From Microbacterium sp. 1.5R (GTDB lineage Bacteria > Actinomycetota > Actinomycetes > Actinomycetales > Microbacteriaceae), in the NCBI RefSeq assembly GCF_007667425.1, contig NZ_VDRC01000002.1:955072-1019071 (forward strand): a DNA stretch of 64,000 nt, in the 5' to 3' direction. Both the position numbers and the translations under genes were made by a program. The notes beneath the pieces were generated by a model, which saw nothing but the letters and a program-made list of their open reading frames with translations, had not been told where the DNA came from and did not search any database. This document shows positions 18,632 through 25,973 of the stretch, one piece after another. Position 1 is the stretch's first letter. Each line of letters opens with the position of its first letter.

Positions 18632-20035
18632 ATGGAAGAACAACATCGGTCGGCATGGATCTACACCCGACTGTCGGAGGACAAGAAAAAGGGCACCGAA
18701 AAGGAGGGGGCGACGGTCGCGCGTCAGGAGCGTGATTGCCGCCAGTGGGCGGACAACAACGGCATCATCGTGCTCGGAGTGAAGAAGGACAACGACGTCA
18801 GCGCGACGCGCTCGAAGTACCGGAAGGGCTTCGAGCAACTGCTCAGAGAGAACCCTCCCGGAATCATCGTGTGGCACCAAGATCGCCTGCTCCGGAAGAC
18901 CAAGGATCTGGAGCGAATCATCGAACTGGGTATTCCCGTGTACAGCGTGACGAGCGGCGTTCTCGATCTCTCCACACCTCAGGGGCGAGCGATTGCGCGC
19001 ACCGTGGCAACGTGGAGCACTTACGAGGGCGAGCACCGCGACGAGCGCCAGGGCGCAGCGCTCGACGAGATCCACGCGAATCGCGAGCCCGTGCCAGGCA
19101 AGCGCCGATTCGGATACCTGGCTGCGGACGAGAAGGCCGGGCGGCGAGTCAACTGCAAGAAGCATCCTGTCGAAGCCCCGATTGTGAAGGCCATGTTCGA
19201 GTCAATGGCCGACCCCGACCCGGATCAGCGCCGGTCAATCAACTCATGGGCGGAGGAGCTGGGATGGCGACGCACCCGGGTGCGGGAGACGCTGACGAAC
19301 AAGGCGTACATGGGGATTCTGACGCGGCGAGGGGTTGAGTTCGAAGCGGCAAAGCACGTGGATCGCCTTGTCTCGAAGGAGATCTTCGAGACGGTACAGA
19401 ATCACCTGGCGACGCACCTTCATGCCCGGCGTCCGGGCGGGGTCATCCGCCACCTGGCGTCCGGGATCGCACGATGTGGCGTCTGTGGAGGACCGATGAG
19501 CTACAGGAACGCTTATCTGTGTCTTGCGAACCTCTCTCACCCCTGCATCAAGGGCGATTGGGTGGACAAGAAGATCCGATTCGAGATCGCGAGCTACCTC
19601 GTGGGGTCCATGCGAGACCCCAGGATCGTTCCTCCCCGCCTGTCTGAAATCGAGAGGCGTCTACCACTCATCGATGTGGAGGAGGCGGAGTGGGCGGAGG
19701 CCAAGGCTGGAGGCATGCGCTGGTCGTTGATTGCGCCGCACGTAGAAGCGCTCCTAACAGAGCGTGAGCGCTTGCTGAGCGAGCGAACGGCGCTGCTGGC
19801 TGCAAGCACCCGGGCAAGCATCCTCTCCGACCTCAGAAGGGCCGTGGTCGAACCGGCCACACACAGGGTGGACTGGGACGCTGCGGGTGCACTACTGCGG
19901 GAGGTTCAGCGCCGCTTCGACGCCCGGTCCATCGAGGATCAGCGTGCCTTGATCGCGGCACACTTCGAGATCGTTATTCATCCTGGACGGGGACCGTCGC
20001 GTATCGCGGTCATCTCGAAAGACGAGGAGATCTGA
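18632..20035 (+). CDS. Large serine recombinase (integrase)
   Basis: 467 residues from the ATG at 18632, chosen because GGAGCGAGAG precedes it; an ATG at 18620 adds four residues. The resolvase domain (about 5-145) has catalytic Ser15 in YTRLSED, WHQDRLLRKTKDLERI and the QGRAIARTVATWSTYEGEH helix. The recombinase domain (about 155-265) includes GKRRFGYL and the LTNKAYMGIL motif. A zinc ribbon has Cys282, Cys285, Cys297 and Cys305. The C-terminal part (about 340-440) is charged and probably coiled-coil. It lies 76 bp from the crossover and should catalyse attB x attP recombination. Its frame is also open far into dprA, a composition artefact. Confidence 0.93.
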   Translation: MEEQHRSAWIYTRLSEDKKKGTEKEGATVARQERDCRQWADNNGIIVLGVKKDNDVSATRSKYRKGFEQLLRENPPGIIVWHQDRLLRKTKDLERIIELGIPVYSVTSGVLDLSTPQGRAIARTVATWSTYEGEHRDERQGAALDEIHANREPVPGKRRFGYLAADEKAGRRVNCKKHPVEAPIVKAMFESMADPDPDQRRSINSWAEELGWRRTRVRETLTNKAYMGILTRRGVEFEAAKHVDRLVSKEIFETVQNHLATHLHARRPGGVIRHLASGIARCGVCGGPMSYRNAYLCLANLSHPCIKGDWVDKKIRFEIASYLVGSMRDPRIVPPRLSEIERRLPLIDVEEAEWAEAKAGGMRWSLIAPHVEALLTERERLLSERTALLAASTRASILSDLRRAVVEPATHRVDWDAAGALLREVQRRFDARSIEDQRALIAAHFEIVIHPGRGPSRIAVISKDEEI

Positions 20036-20319
20036 TGGCAACGGTCGAGCCCCCGGACTTCGACGCGATTTTGCGGCAGGAAGAGGAGCGCGAGCGTAAT
20101 GCTCGGATGACGGCACGGTTCGCGCCTCTGTGGGCGGCGGGTGAGGCGGCGCTGCGGGCTGATGTCGGGCTCGTGATTGAGCTGGCGGAAGAGGCTCGAC
20201 GGGCCGCTGAGTTGAGGCAAGACCGAGAGGCGCGGCGCGAGCGCGCCCGTCACGCGAGCGCCCTTGGCGTGGCCGCACGAGCGGCGCGGAAGGCGGAGCG
20301 CGACGCCGCCCAGGGCTAG
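20035..20319 (+). CDS. Small charged helical protein coupled to the integrase
   Basis: 94 residues, very rich in Ala, Arg and Glu, and likely a long amphipathic helix or coiled coil (EEERERNARMTARFAPLWAA, then repeated EARRAAELRQDREARRER). Its ATG shares one base with the integrase TGA (TGATG), so it is translationally coupled to it. No family is recognised. Position and size fit an accessory factor of the integrase, possibly a recombination directionality factor, but that is inference. It converges on the next minus-strand gene, overlapping it by 4 bp. Confidence 0.7.
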   Translation: MATVEPPDFDAILRQEEERERNARMTARFAPLWAAGEAALRADVGLVIELAEEARRAAELRQDREARRERARHASALGVAARAARKAERDAAQG

Positions 20320-20636
20320 GCATCCTCGCTGACCGTCACTGCGTTTCCCCACACCCAGCACCGGAATGTCTCATCAATCCCGTGAAACTCGATCCCGGCT
20401 GCGAGAGGGGTGGACCGCATGATCGTCGCGTCCACGCGCACGGCCTCAGCTCCGAATCGCACCCATGCCCTCACACGACGCTGGAGGGCGTGCGGGTAGA
20501 CCGTCACGGGATGGTCTCGCAGGGCTAATTCTCGATCCGAAAGCGTCTGGAGAGGTCCGCGCTTCGCTGCTGCGGAGACAGAGGCACGCGCGCTGCGCAC
20601 GTCGTTGGCGTACTTCAACCTGTCGCTCGCGCCCAA
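20316..20636 (-). CDS. Hypothetical protein of the element
   Basis: 106 residues. TTG start at 20636 supported by GAGAGGAGG six bases upstream. The C-terminal two-thirds reads as a compact alpha/beta fold (HPVTVYPHALQRRVRAWVRF, ATIMRSTPLAAGIEFHG, TFRCWVWGNAVTV). No signal peptide or membrane segment is seen. No family is recognised. It shares the intergenic region 20637-20705, which contains a LexA-box-like site, with the divergent DUF6504-like gene. Confidence 0.65.
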   Translation of the reverse strand: MGASDRLKYANDVRSARASVSAAAKRGPLQTLSDRELALRDHPVTVYPHALQRRVRAWVRFGAEAVRVDATIMRSTPLAAGIEFHGIDETFRCWVWGNAVTVSEDA

Positions 20637-20677
20637 GGTCCGCCTCCTCTCGCGGCCTGAATCGAGGGTAGCAACAG

Positions 20678-20691
20678 TCGAACATGTGTTC
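20678..20691. promoter_or_regulatory. LexA (SOS) box-like site
   Basis: TCGAAC-ATGT-GTTC matches the Gram-positive/actinobacterial SOS box pattern CGAAC-N4-GTT(C/T)G except for the last flanking base. It lies 15-28 bp upstream of the ATG at 20706 and between divergent element genes. LexA binding is inferred. Confidence 0.5.
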
Positions 20692-20705
20692 CGTTGCCTT
20701 AACCC

Positions 20706-20969
20706 ATGAGCACGCCAACCGTCGAACGCACCGCAACACTATGGATGGTCAACGACATCCCGGCACGGATGATCTACGCGGGCCGACGATGGCGCGTCAC
20801 GGATACCCCGACCCGGCTGCGACACTCCACGTGGTCAGTACCCCTCGGGGAGCATCACCACGGGCTCTACGGCTGGCGATTCCAGGGCACGGACGAGGAG
20901 GGCGTCTCATTCGTCTTCGACGTCTACAAGGGCGAGGACGGCTGGCACGTCCACCGCGCCTACGACTAA
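20706..20969 (+). CDS. DUF6504-like small protein
   Basis: 87 residues. The layout, with PARMIYAGRRWRVTDTPTRL near the N terminus, WRFQGTDEEG in the middle and FDVYKGEDGWHVHRAYD at the end, resembles actinobacterial DUF6504 proteins, which are often encoded near Y-family polymerase genes. The resemblance is judged from memory of the pattern and is tentative. The SOS-box-like site directly upstream fits a DNA-damage-linked gene. Its role in the element is unknown. Confidence 0.6.
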   Translation: MSTPTVERTATLWMVNDIPARMIYAGRRWRVTDTPTRLRHSTWSVPLGEHHHGLYGWRFQGTDEEGVSFVFDVYKGEDGWHVHRAYD

Positions 20970-21063
20970 TGCCGCCAGGCGCGCGTGCTCCGTCGAAGAT
21001 CGATGAAACAGTGTCGCTGCGTGCAATGATCTAATCCTGGAACGGTCCACCGGGAGGTACTCT

Positions 21064-22350
21064 TTGTCGCTCGAAGCCATACCTGACGAGAAGGCTCGTC
21101 GGAACCTCACGAGCCGTCAGAGGGAGGCGCTCGTTCAAGCGGAGTTCATCACCTCGGGGCTGGGTGATGACGAAGTAGTCGTGAGGCCAACGGACGACGA
21201 GATCAATCAAAAGTACGAGCGCGGCGAGATTCGAATCGTTACCGAGTCGGGCCGGTACCCGCTCGATTCGGTGAGCAAGATGGTCAGCGCGGATAACTAC
21301 AAGATGGACCCCGACTATCAGCGCCGACGTCGCTGGGACGTCGCACAGAAGAGTCGTCTTATCGAGTCCTTCATCATGAACGTCCCAGTTCCGCCGATCT
21401 TCCTCTACGAGTGGGACTTCAACCAGTACGAGGTCATGGACGGCCTGCAGCGGATGACCTCGGTGCGCGACTTCTACGAGAACGAGTTCGCGCTCACGGG
21501 CTTGGAGTACTGGCAAGAGCTTGAAGGTCGCCATTACCGCGACCTCCCGTCGCGGATCAAGGCTGGAATCGACCGCCGATACATCTCGTCGATCATCCTC
21601 TTGAAAGAGACATCGCATGGAGGTGAAGACCCCGAGCAACTGAAGAGGTTCGTGTTCGGGAGAATTAACACAGGTGGGGTGAAGCTCACGGCGCAGGAGC
21701 TGCGGAACGCCCTCTACGAAGGGCCGATGAATAGGCTCTGCAAGCAGCTGTCCTCGTTCCCTGCCCTTCGGCGTTTGTGGGACATCCCCGAGAACGTGGA
21801 GGAGCTGATCATCTCTCCTGAGTCTGCTCTTCGCGACGATTCGATGTTGGACTTCGATGTGGAGATCATCGGGGCACCGGACCCGGTGCCGGAGCTCTAC
21901 AGGGATATGAGCGACGTCGAGCTGGTACTCCGTTTCTTCGCCAACCGTCAACGCATGCTGCACTACCGGGACAACCTGCGCGACTACCTCGACGAGTACC
22001 TGAAGGCTGCCAACAGTTACGACGAGGCAACCCTGGAGGGTCTCAAAGCAGTGTTCAGCGAGACGATGCAATTGGCGTACGACATCTTCGGTGAGAACGC
22101 GTTCCGCCGACGCGCCAACGGCAAGTGGCGCACCGTCCCGTCGGTCTCGATCTACGACGCTCTCACCAACGTTCTGTCGCGCCTATTGCCACAGGCAGAT
22201 GCGCTGCGGAGCAACAGCGAGGCGATCATCGAGGGCCTCGACGGCTTCTACGAGGAGAACGCTCGCAAGTTCAACCTGCGCGGTCAGACGCGGAGCGACC
22301 TGATGGATCGCGAGATCTTGTTTGAGCAGTTTCTCACTCGATTCGTCTAG
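21064..22350 (+). CDS. DUF262 (ParB/GmrS-like) protein, putative defence sensor
   Basis: 428 residues. TTG start five bases after GGGAGGT. The DUF262 core is clear: DPDYQRRRRWDVAQKSRLIE from residue 82, VPPIFLYEW, the signature DGLQR at 126-130 (usual form DGQQR), and FGRINTGGVKLTAQELRNAL from 198. In GmrSD, SspE and BrxU the DUF262 domain senses or hydrolyses nucleotides to license a fused DUF1524 HNH nuclease. Here no HNH is present; the C-terminal half is helical and a HEPN gene follows 10 bp later. This suggests a split DUF262 + HEPN system. Confidence 0.85.
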   Translation: MSLEAIPDEKARRNLTSRQREALVQAEFITSGLGDDEVVVRPTDDEINQKYERGEIRIVTESGRYPLDSVSKMVSADNYKMDPDYQRRRRWDVAQKSRLIESFIMNVPVPPIFLYEWDFNQYEVMDGLQRMTSVRDFYENEFALTGLEYWQELEGRHYRDLPSRIKAGIDRRYISSIILLKETSHGGEDPEQLKRFVFGRINTGGVKLTAQELRNALYEGPMNRLCKQLSSFPALRRLWDIPENVEELIISPESALRDDSMLDFDVEIIGAPDPVPELYRDMSDVELVLRFFANRQRMLHYRDNLRDYLDEYLKAANSYDEATLEGLKAVFSETMQLAYDIFGENAFRRRANGKWRTVPSVSIYDALTNVLSRLLPQADALRSNSEAIIEGLDGFYEENARKFNLRGQTRSDLMDREILFEQFLTRFV

Positions 22351-22360
22351 CTGATCGATC

Positions 22361-23293
22361 ATGGGAAGACTTCTAGTCGCCTATACGGAGGCAGTGAACA
22401 GATTCACGAGAAGGGCCGATTACGTCGCCCACTCGCGTGACGGTGCTGCCGAGTTCGCTTCCGATGTCTACGCGTCGTGGGTGCTCTTGACATATGCGGC
22501 GTACGAGGCTTCAATCCAGGCCCTGGGGAAGGCCGCCGTACAGCACCTTGGTGAGTTTTCTTCATCACTTTCAGATCTGCCCGACTTGGTTCGAGAAGCG
22601 CACATCGAGCGGACAGTGCGTCGCGCTAGTGATGCGCTGAGTCGGAACAAGCATGGGGCGAGTGATGACCCCGGGAGCGTCGAAGAGATCCTGCGCGGAG
22701 CGGTCGGTCCGGCTTGGGCAGACGAGTCGTCCCTGCTTCGGCTAGATCGGAATGCATGGAGCGACAACGTGAAGGAGCTGTTGCGGAGAGTTGGTGTTGG
22801 TGACCCTGAGATGGAGTGGATGCGCCAGCCTTTTGGGCCATCCACGGAGACCTTAGAGTCTCAGGTGGACCGCCTCGTCCAGGAGCGAAACGATCTTGCC
22901 CACGGCGACCTGCCTACGGAGATTCGCTCTCCCGAGCTAATGATCGATCAGATCTCCGCAGTTCAGGAGTTCGTGCGGCAGTCGTATTACTGCCTAATGA
23001 TGATGTGCGCGAGTGCTTTCCCGTCATCGCTGAGCAAAGAGTTGGGAGTGGTCAACGAGGCACCGCCCGTTTCCCTCGCGGAGACGACCGTTGGCTACCT
23101 AGCGATTTCAACCGCGGTTCGCGTGGGTGACTTTGTTCCGACCGTAAGCGACGAGGGGCAGCTGAGACTTACGAGAGTCGTTTCAATCCAGTGCTCATCA
23201 GAATCTCTGGAGGTCGTCGAGCCTGGGCGCGAGCATGTCGCCGTTACATTTTCCAGGCCGATGCGGACAGCCAGAGCGTTCGAGTGCCTTTGA
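22361..23293 (+). CDS. HEPN-domain putative RNase, partner of DUF262
   Basis: 310 residues. A helical N-terminal half (TYAAYEASIQALGKAAVQHL) leads to the HEPN motif R176-N-D-L-A-H181, the catalytic R-x4-H of HEPN RNases. The layout resembles MAE_28990/MAE_18760-type HEPN proteins known to sit beside DUF262 genes. A beta-rich C-terminal domain (about 230-310) is not recognised and could bind a ligand or target. There is no good ribosome-binding site and only 10 bp separate it from the DUF262 stop, so translation is likely coupled. RNA cleavage is inferred from the motif. Confidence 0.8.
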   Translation: MGRLLVAYTEAVNRFTRRADYVAHSRDGAAEFASDVYASWVLLTYAAYEASIQALGKAAVQHLGEFSSSLSDLPDLVREAHIERTVRRASDALSRNKHGASDDPGSVEEILRGAVGPAWADESSLLRLDRNAWSDNVKELLRRVGVGDPEMEWMRQPFGPSTETLESQVDRLVQERNDLAHGDLPTEIRSPELMIDQISAVQEFVRQSYYCLMMMCASAFPSSLSKELGVVNEAPPVSLAETTVGYLAISTAVRVGDFVPTVSDEGQLRLTRVVSIQCSSESLEVVEPGREHVAVTFSRPMRTARAFECL

Positions 23294-23312
23294 CGACTGA
23301 ATCGTCGGACAT

Positions 23313-23891
23313 CTAGTCCGCGAGGGCTCTATACACCGATGCGCGGCTGATGCCGGTGAGCTTCACGATCTCCGCCACGGTGCGGCCCTTGGCCTTGTGC
23401 TGGCGAATCTTCTTGACGTTCTCCGCGGTCATGGCCGTGATCGGTCGGCCCGCGATTTGCTCGCCGTCCTTGGCGCGTGCTGCACGAGCTGCACGTGCCT
23501 CTGCGACGCGCTCAGCGTTCATCGAGCGCTCCCACTCGGCCACATGGGTCATGACGGCCCGCACAAGCTTGCCCGTGGGGCCGGTGAAGTCTTCGCCCGG
23601 CTTCAAGCTCTTGACGATGATGTCACGCTCTTCGAGATCGGCCAGGGTCGAGAGCACGTGCAGCGCGGAGCGACCCAGCCGGTCCATGCTCGCGACGGTA
23701 ATCGTGTCGCCGGGGCGGACGCGGGAGAGGAGATCGTCCAGCCCGGGTCGAGACTGACGGGCACCGCTGATCTTGTCCTCGAAGATGTCGGCTCGGTCGA
23801 TGCCAGCCTCGGTCAGACGGTCGAGCTGACGGTCATTGGTCTGCGAGGTGGTCGAGACTCTTGCGTAGCCGAAGCTCTTCGAGGTGGTCAT
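23313..23891 (-). CDS. Small serine recombinase (resolvase/invertase type)
   Basis: 192 residues, the normal size for Tn3-resolvase/Hin-type enzymes. Catalytic Ser13 is in YARVSTTSQ, followed by DRQLDRLTEAGI, ISGARQSRPGLDDLL, the ASMDRLGRS helix and a C-terminal HTH (GRTVAEIVKLTGISRASVYR). It is distinct from the large integrase at the left end. TGTCTCA/TGAGACA repeats start at its own ATG and continue upstream to a 26-bp inverted repeat at 23995-24020. This suggests a cognate recombination site and autoregulation. Confidence 0.9.
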   Translation of the reverse strand: MTTSKSFGYARVSTTSQTNDRQLDRLTEAGIDRADIFEDKISGARQSRPGLDDLLSRVRPGDTITVASMDRLGRSALHVLSTLADLEERDIIVKSLKPGEDFTGPTGKLVRAVMTHVAEWERSMNAERVAEARAARAARAKDGEQIAGRPITAMTAENVKKIRQHKAKGRTVAEIVKLTGISRASVYRALAD

Positions 23892-24040
23892 GTCTCAACT
23901 GTAAACCGTACGGGGTATCTGAGACAAGTAGCAGAGACAGTTTTTGGTCACTTTCTCATGACGATCTGCGTGCTGCAATGGCAGGGATTCGGAACGTCTC
24001 AAATCCAAGGATTCGAGACGCCGCGCTGCGCGGTGTCTCA
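23891..24040. repeat. Cluster of TGTCTCA / TGAGACA sites (res/hix-like)
   Basis: GTCTC-family motifs occur at 23891-23897, 23920-23926, 23933-23939, 23995-24001, 24014-24020 and 24034-24040, in alternating orientation, between the recombinase and WhiB-like genes. 23891-23926 is a 36-bp unit with 7-bp inverted ends. Number, spacing and location resemble a resolvase res region. Confidence 0.6.
23995..24020. other. 26-bp inverted repeat, candidate serine-recombinase crossover site
   Basis: Arms CGTCTCAAATCC and GGATTCGAGACG pair at 11 of 12 positions around a central AA. This is exactly the 12+2+12 geometry of Hin/Gin-type crossover sites. It lies about 100 bp upstream of the small serine recombinase start. 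Confidence 0.6.
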
Positions 24041-24280
24041 GGTCGGTAGACGAACTCCGCGGCGTTTCCCGCTCCAGTAGCCGGTGATCGCATGACGCGG
24101 TGCTACGGCTGCGTACGCGGCGCACTCGACCTGAACGGGACACGACGAGCACACGGGCGCGAGGTCGCGATTGGCTGCGTCTGAGCGCCCGTCATCGATG
24201 AACCGCGGATCGTCTCGGCACGCGGGCTCATGTGCGAGGAGGGCTCGGCTCAGCTCGGCCCATGCCGCTGATGCACTCAT
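24038..24280 (-). CDS. WhiB-like (Wbl) iron-sulfur regulator
   Basis: 80 residues. The four Wbl cysteines are Cys21, Cys44, Cys47 and Cys53 in the C-x22-C-x2-C-x5-C pattern, followed by a turn and basic segment (TGYWSGKRRG) matching the Wbl GVWGG-plus-basic DNA-binding region. Wbl proteins carry a 4Fe-4S cluster and modulate sigma factor. Phage and mobile-element copies can interfere with host Wbl function. The ATG overlaps the upstream gene's stop by four bases. Confidence 0.85.
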   Translation of the reverse strand: MSASAAWAELSRALLAHEPACRDDPRFIDDGRSDAANRDLAPVCSSCPVQVECAAYAAVAPRHAITGYWSGKRRGVRLPT

Positions 24281-24723
24281 CGCCCGGGGAAGTACTTCGC
24301 GATGATGTCAGCGACGAGGTCGGCAGGGAGTCCGGCCATCTCGCGGAGAGCGCCCTGGCGGTCAAGGAGGAGCACGTGCAGAGTCCCGCTCGGCTCCCGC
24401 AGGTAAAGCTGACTCCGCGCCGTGCTGGAGTCAATTGCGATGCTCCAATCGACCGGCACACGCACGCGCTTGCCATCCAGGAAGACGGGGACGACGGCGC
24501 TCGCCGCGGGGACCTTCGGGGGGTCCACGAATGAGACCCCCGTGGCGGCGTCTGCACGCGCCTGAGCGCTCGAATTGGCCGGTCGTGCCCCTGGGGTACC
24601 GGGGTGCGCTGCGCGCCCCTGGGGCGCTTCCCAGAGGAGCCAAGGATCGGGCGCGGCGTACACGCCGGGGTGCTTCACCCAGGGCGCGCGGGGGTGGATC
24701 TTTCTCGCTGCTCGACTGCTCAT
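24277..24723 (-). CDS. Hypothetical protein of the element
   Basis: 148 residues, ATG at 24723 set by GGAGGT four bases upstream. The N-terminal half is basic and Pro-rich (SSRAARKIHPRAPWVKHPG). The C-terminal half looks folded (FLDGKRVRVPVDWSIAIDSS, LYLREPSGTLHVLLLDRQG) and ends in a short amphipathic helix. No family is recognised. It is coupled to the WhiB-like gene by a 4-bp overlap, so the two may act together. The 210-bp region upstream holds four hairpins. Confidence 0.65.
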   Translation of the reverse strand: MSSRAARKIHPRAPWVKHPGVYAAPDPWLLWEAPQGRAAHPGTPGARPANSSAQARADAATGVSFVDPPKVPAASAVVPVFLDGKRVRVPVDWSIAIDSSTARSQLYLREPSGTLHVLLLDRQGALREMAGLPADLVADIIAKYFPGR

Positions 24724-24746
24724 TCTGACCTCCAGGTTGAGATTGG

Positions 24747-24923
24747 TCCGGCCCCCGCAGGCGGTCCATCGGTCCCTCGTATAGATCAATGCGGGGGCCG
24801 GAGTAAAGGGCCGGTCCCGAGACGTATCCGAATGCGCCTCGGGACCGGGGCTGGGGACGAGTGACATCGAGAGCCCCAGCGGGACCGCGCGGCGCACCAA
24901 GGAAGAGGGAAGACGCCGCGCGG
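24747..24923. repeat. Run of four stem-loops in an intergenic region
   Basis: In the 210-bp gap between two minus-strand genes there are successive perfect inverted repeats: TCCGGCCCCCGCA 24747-24759 with 24790-24802 (13 bp); 24811-24821 with 24838-24848 (11 bp); 24850-24856 with 24874-24880 (7 bp); 24885-24894 with 24914-24923 (10 bp). Such density suggests a structured RNA leader or a replication/transfer origin rather than one terminator. Confidence 0.6.
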
Positions 24924-24933
24924 AGTCTGTTGT

Positions 24934-25317
24934 TCAGGGCGGCGGAGTGCGGTGGACGTCCGCGAGAAGCTTGGCGAAGTCTCGAAGATCCAGAATTACG
25001 AATGCCTCATCGATGGGACGCTCGCGCCACTGCACCACGGCCCCGATACCGGTACCGCGGATGGCGGCAACTCGCTGCGCCTGCTCCAGATCCTCTGCAA
25101 GCCTGAATGGCTTCAGCTTGCTGCTCACCCGGAGATCCACGCCGTCGAGAGCGAGATCCGGTGCGAGGGCGACATCCTCACTCAGAGCATCCGACAGGCT
25201 CGTCGGCGTCCTCGTGGCCGTCGAGGTGATGCCGCGTGCATCGAGCGCGAGCCGCACGAGATCCACGACGACGGCATGCGTCGCGCGGTTTCGATTGCCG
25301 TACGCCGGGCCAGTCAT
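24934..25317 (-). CDS. Hypothetical protein of the element
   Basis: 127 residues from the ATG at 25317, which overlaps the stop of the preceding gene by four bases. It begins MTGPAYGNRNRATHAVVVDL and contains DVALAPDLALDGVDLRVSSK and GTGIGAVVQWRERPIDEAFV. The order Asp, a hydrophobic strand ending Ser-Ser-Lys, then a further strand, is loosely like a PD-(D/E)xK nuclease core, but the acidic residue before the Lys is missing, so this is weak. Function unknown. Confidence 0.65.
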   Translation of the reverse strand: MTGPAYGNRNRATHAVVVDLVRLALDARGITSTATRTPTSLSDALSEDVALAPDLALDGVDLRVSSKLKPFRLAEDLEQAQRVAAIRGTGIGAVVQWRERPIDEAFVILDLRDFAKLLADVHRTPPP

Positions 25318-25961
25318 CGCCGCACTGCCTCGTAGTTGTTGACCTGCCGCACGCCCCCGGCATCCAGGCGGGCTCGCTGCACTTCCGCGAGCTTGATCGA
25401 CGGGTCCGGCGTCGTGCTGATCGTCGTGCTCGTGACCGGCGCGGGTCCGAACTTCTCGTGCACAGCTCGCAGTGCTGCTGCACGTCGGTCCGGGTTCGGC
25501 TCGGCCCATGCCGCCTGTCTCGCTGCCTCGCGCTGCTCGCGCCAGTCGCTGTCTCCGTACTGCGTCCAGGTCTGTACATCCTCGGGGGCACGCCCCATCC
25601 GGAAGCGCACCTCACCCCACTTCGCGAGCTGCGCGGGCTCGTTGTCGATGAGAGACATCCACGAGCGCCCAGAGGCGCTGTACGAAGCATCGATCATCGC
25701 CTGAGTCACGACGACGTTCTCGCCTGCACGGGTGATGTGGGCCGTGCTCAGGAGGCCCTGGCCGGTCGCGATGGTCGCGCCCGTCATCAGGCAGTGGAAG
25801 GTGTCAGCCGGTCGCACGGGGATAGGAGCGCTCGCCGCCTGCTCGGCCTGGATCTTGGCCAGGGCCTCACGAGCTTCGCGGAGACGACGGACGCCGATGG
25901 GCTCAGCCTGGAGAGCTGCGCGCGCCTCATGGGTGAGGCCTTCTGCTTCATTAGTGCTCAT
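25314..25961 (-). CDS. Hypothetical protein of the element
   Basis: About 215 residues from the ATG at 25961; an in-frame GTG at 25964 is also possible. A helical, Ala/Arg-rich N terminus (about 1-45) is followed by DTFHCLMTGATIATGQGLLS, a WMSLIDNEPAQLAKW segment and a helical C terminus ending QVNNYEAVRR. No family is recognised. A copy of the GTTAGCGCG repeat lies directly upstream at 25964-25972, touching the start codon. Confidence 0.6.
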   Translation of the reverse strand: MSTNEAEGLTHEARAALQAEPIGVRRLREAREALAKIQAEQAASAPIPVRPADTFHCLMTGATIATGQGLLSTAHITRAGENVVVTQAMIDASYSASGRSWMSLIDNEPAQLAKWGEVRFRMGRAPEDVQTWTQYGDSDWREQREAARQAAWAEPNPDRRAAALRAVHEKFGPAPVTSTTISTTPDPSIKLAEVQRARLDAGGVRQVNNYEAVRR

Positions 25962-25963
25962 CA

Positions 25964-25972
25964 CGCGCTAAC
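25964..25972 (-). repeat. GTTAGCGCG gene-junction repeat, copy E
   Basis: Minus-strand GTTAGCGCG, two bases after the stop codon of the TerS-like gene and directly before the next start. Confidence 0.6.
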
Positions 25973-25973
25973 C

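Noticed and set aside
24934..25317. PD-(D/E)xK nuclease call for the 127-residue protein
   Set aside because: The Asp and Lys are suggestive, but the acidic residue two positions before the Lys is not present, so it is left as hypothetical.
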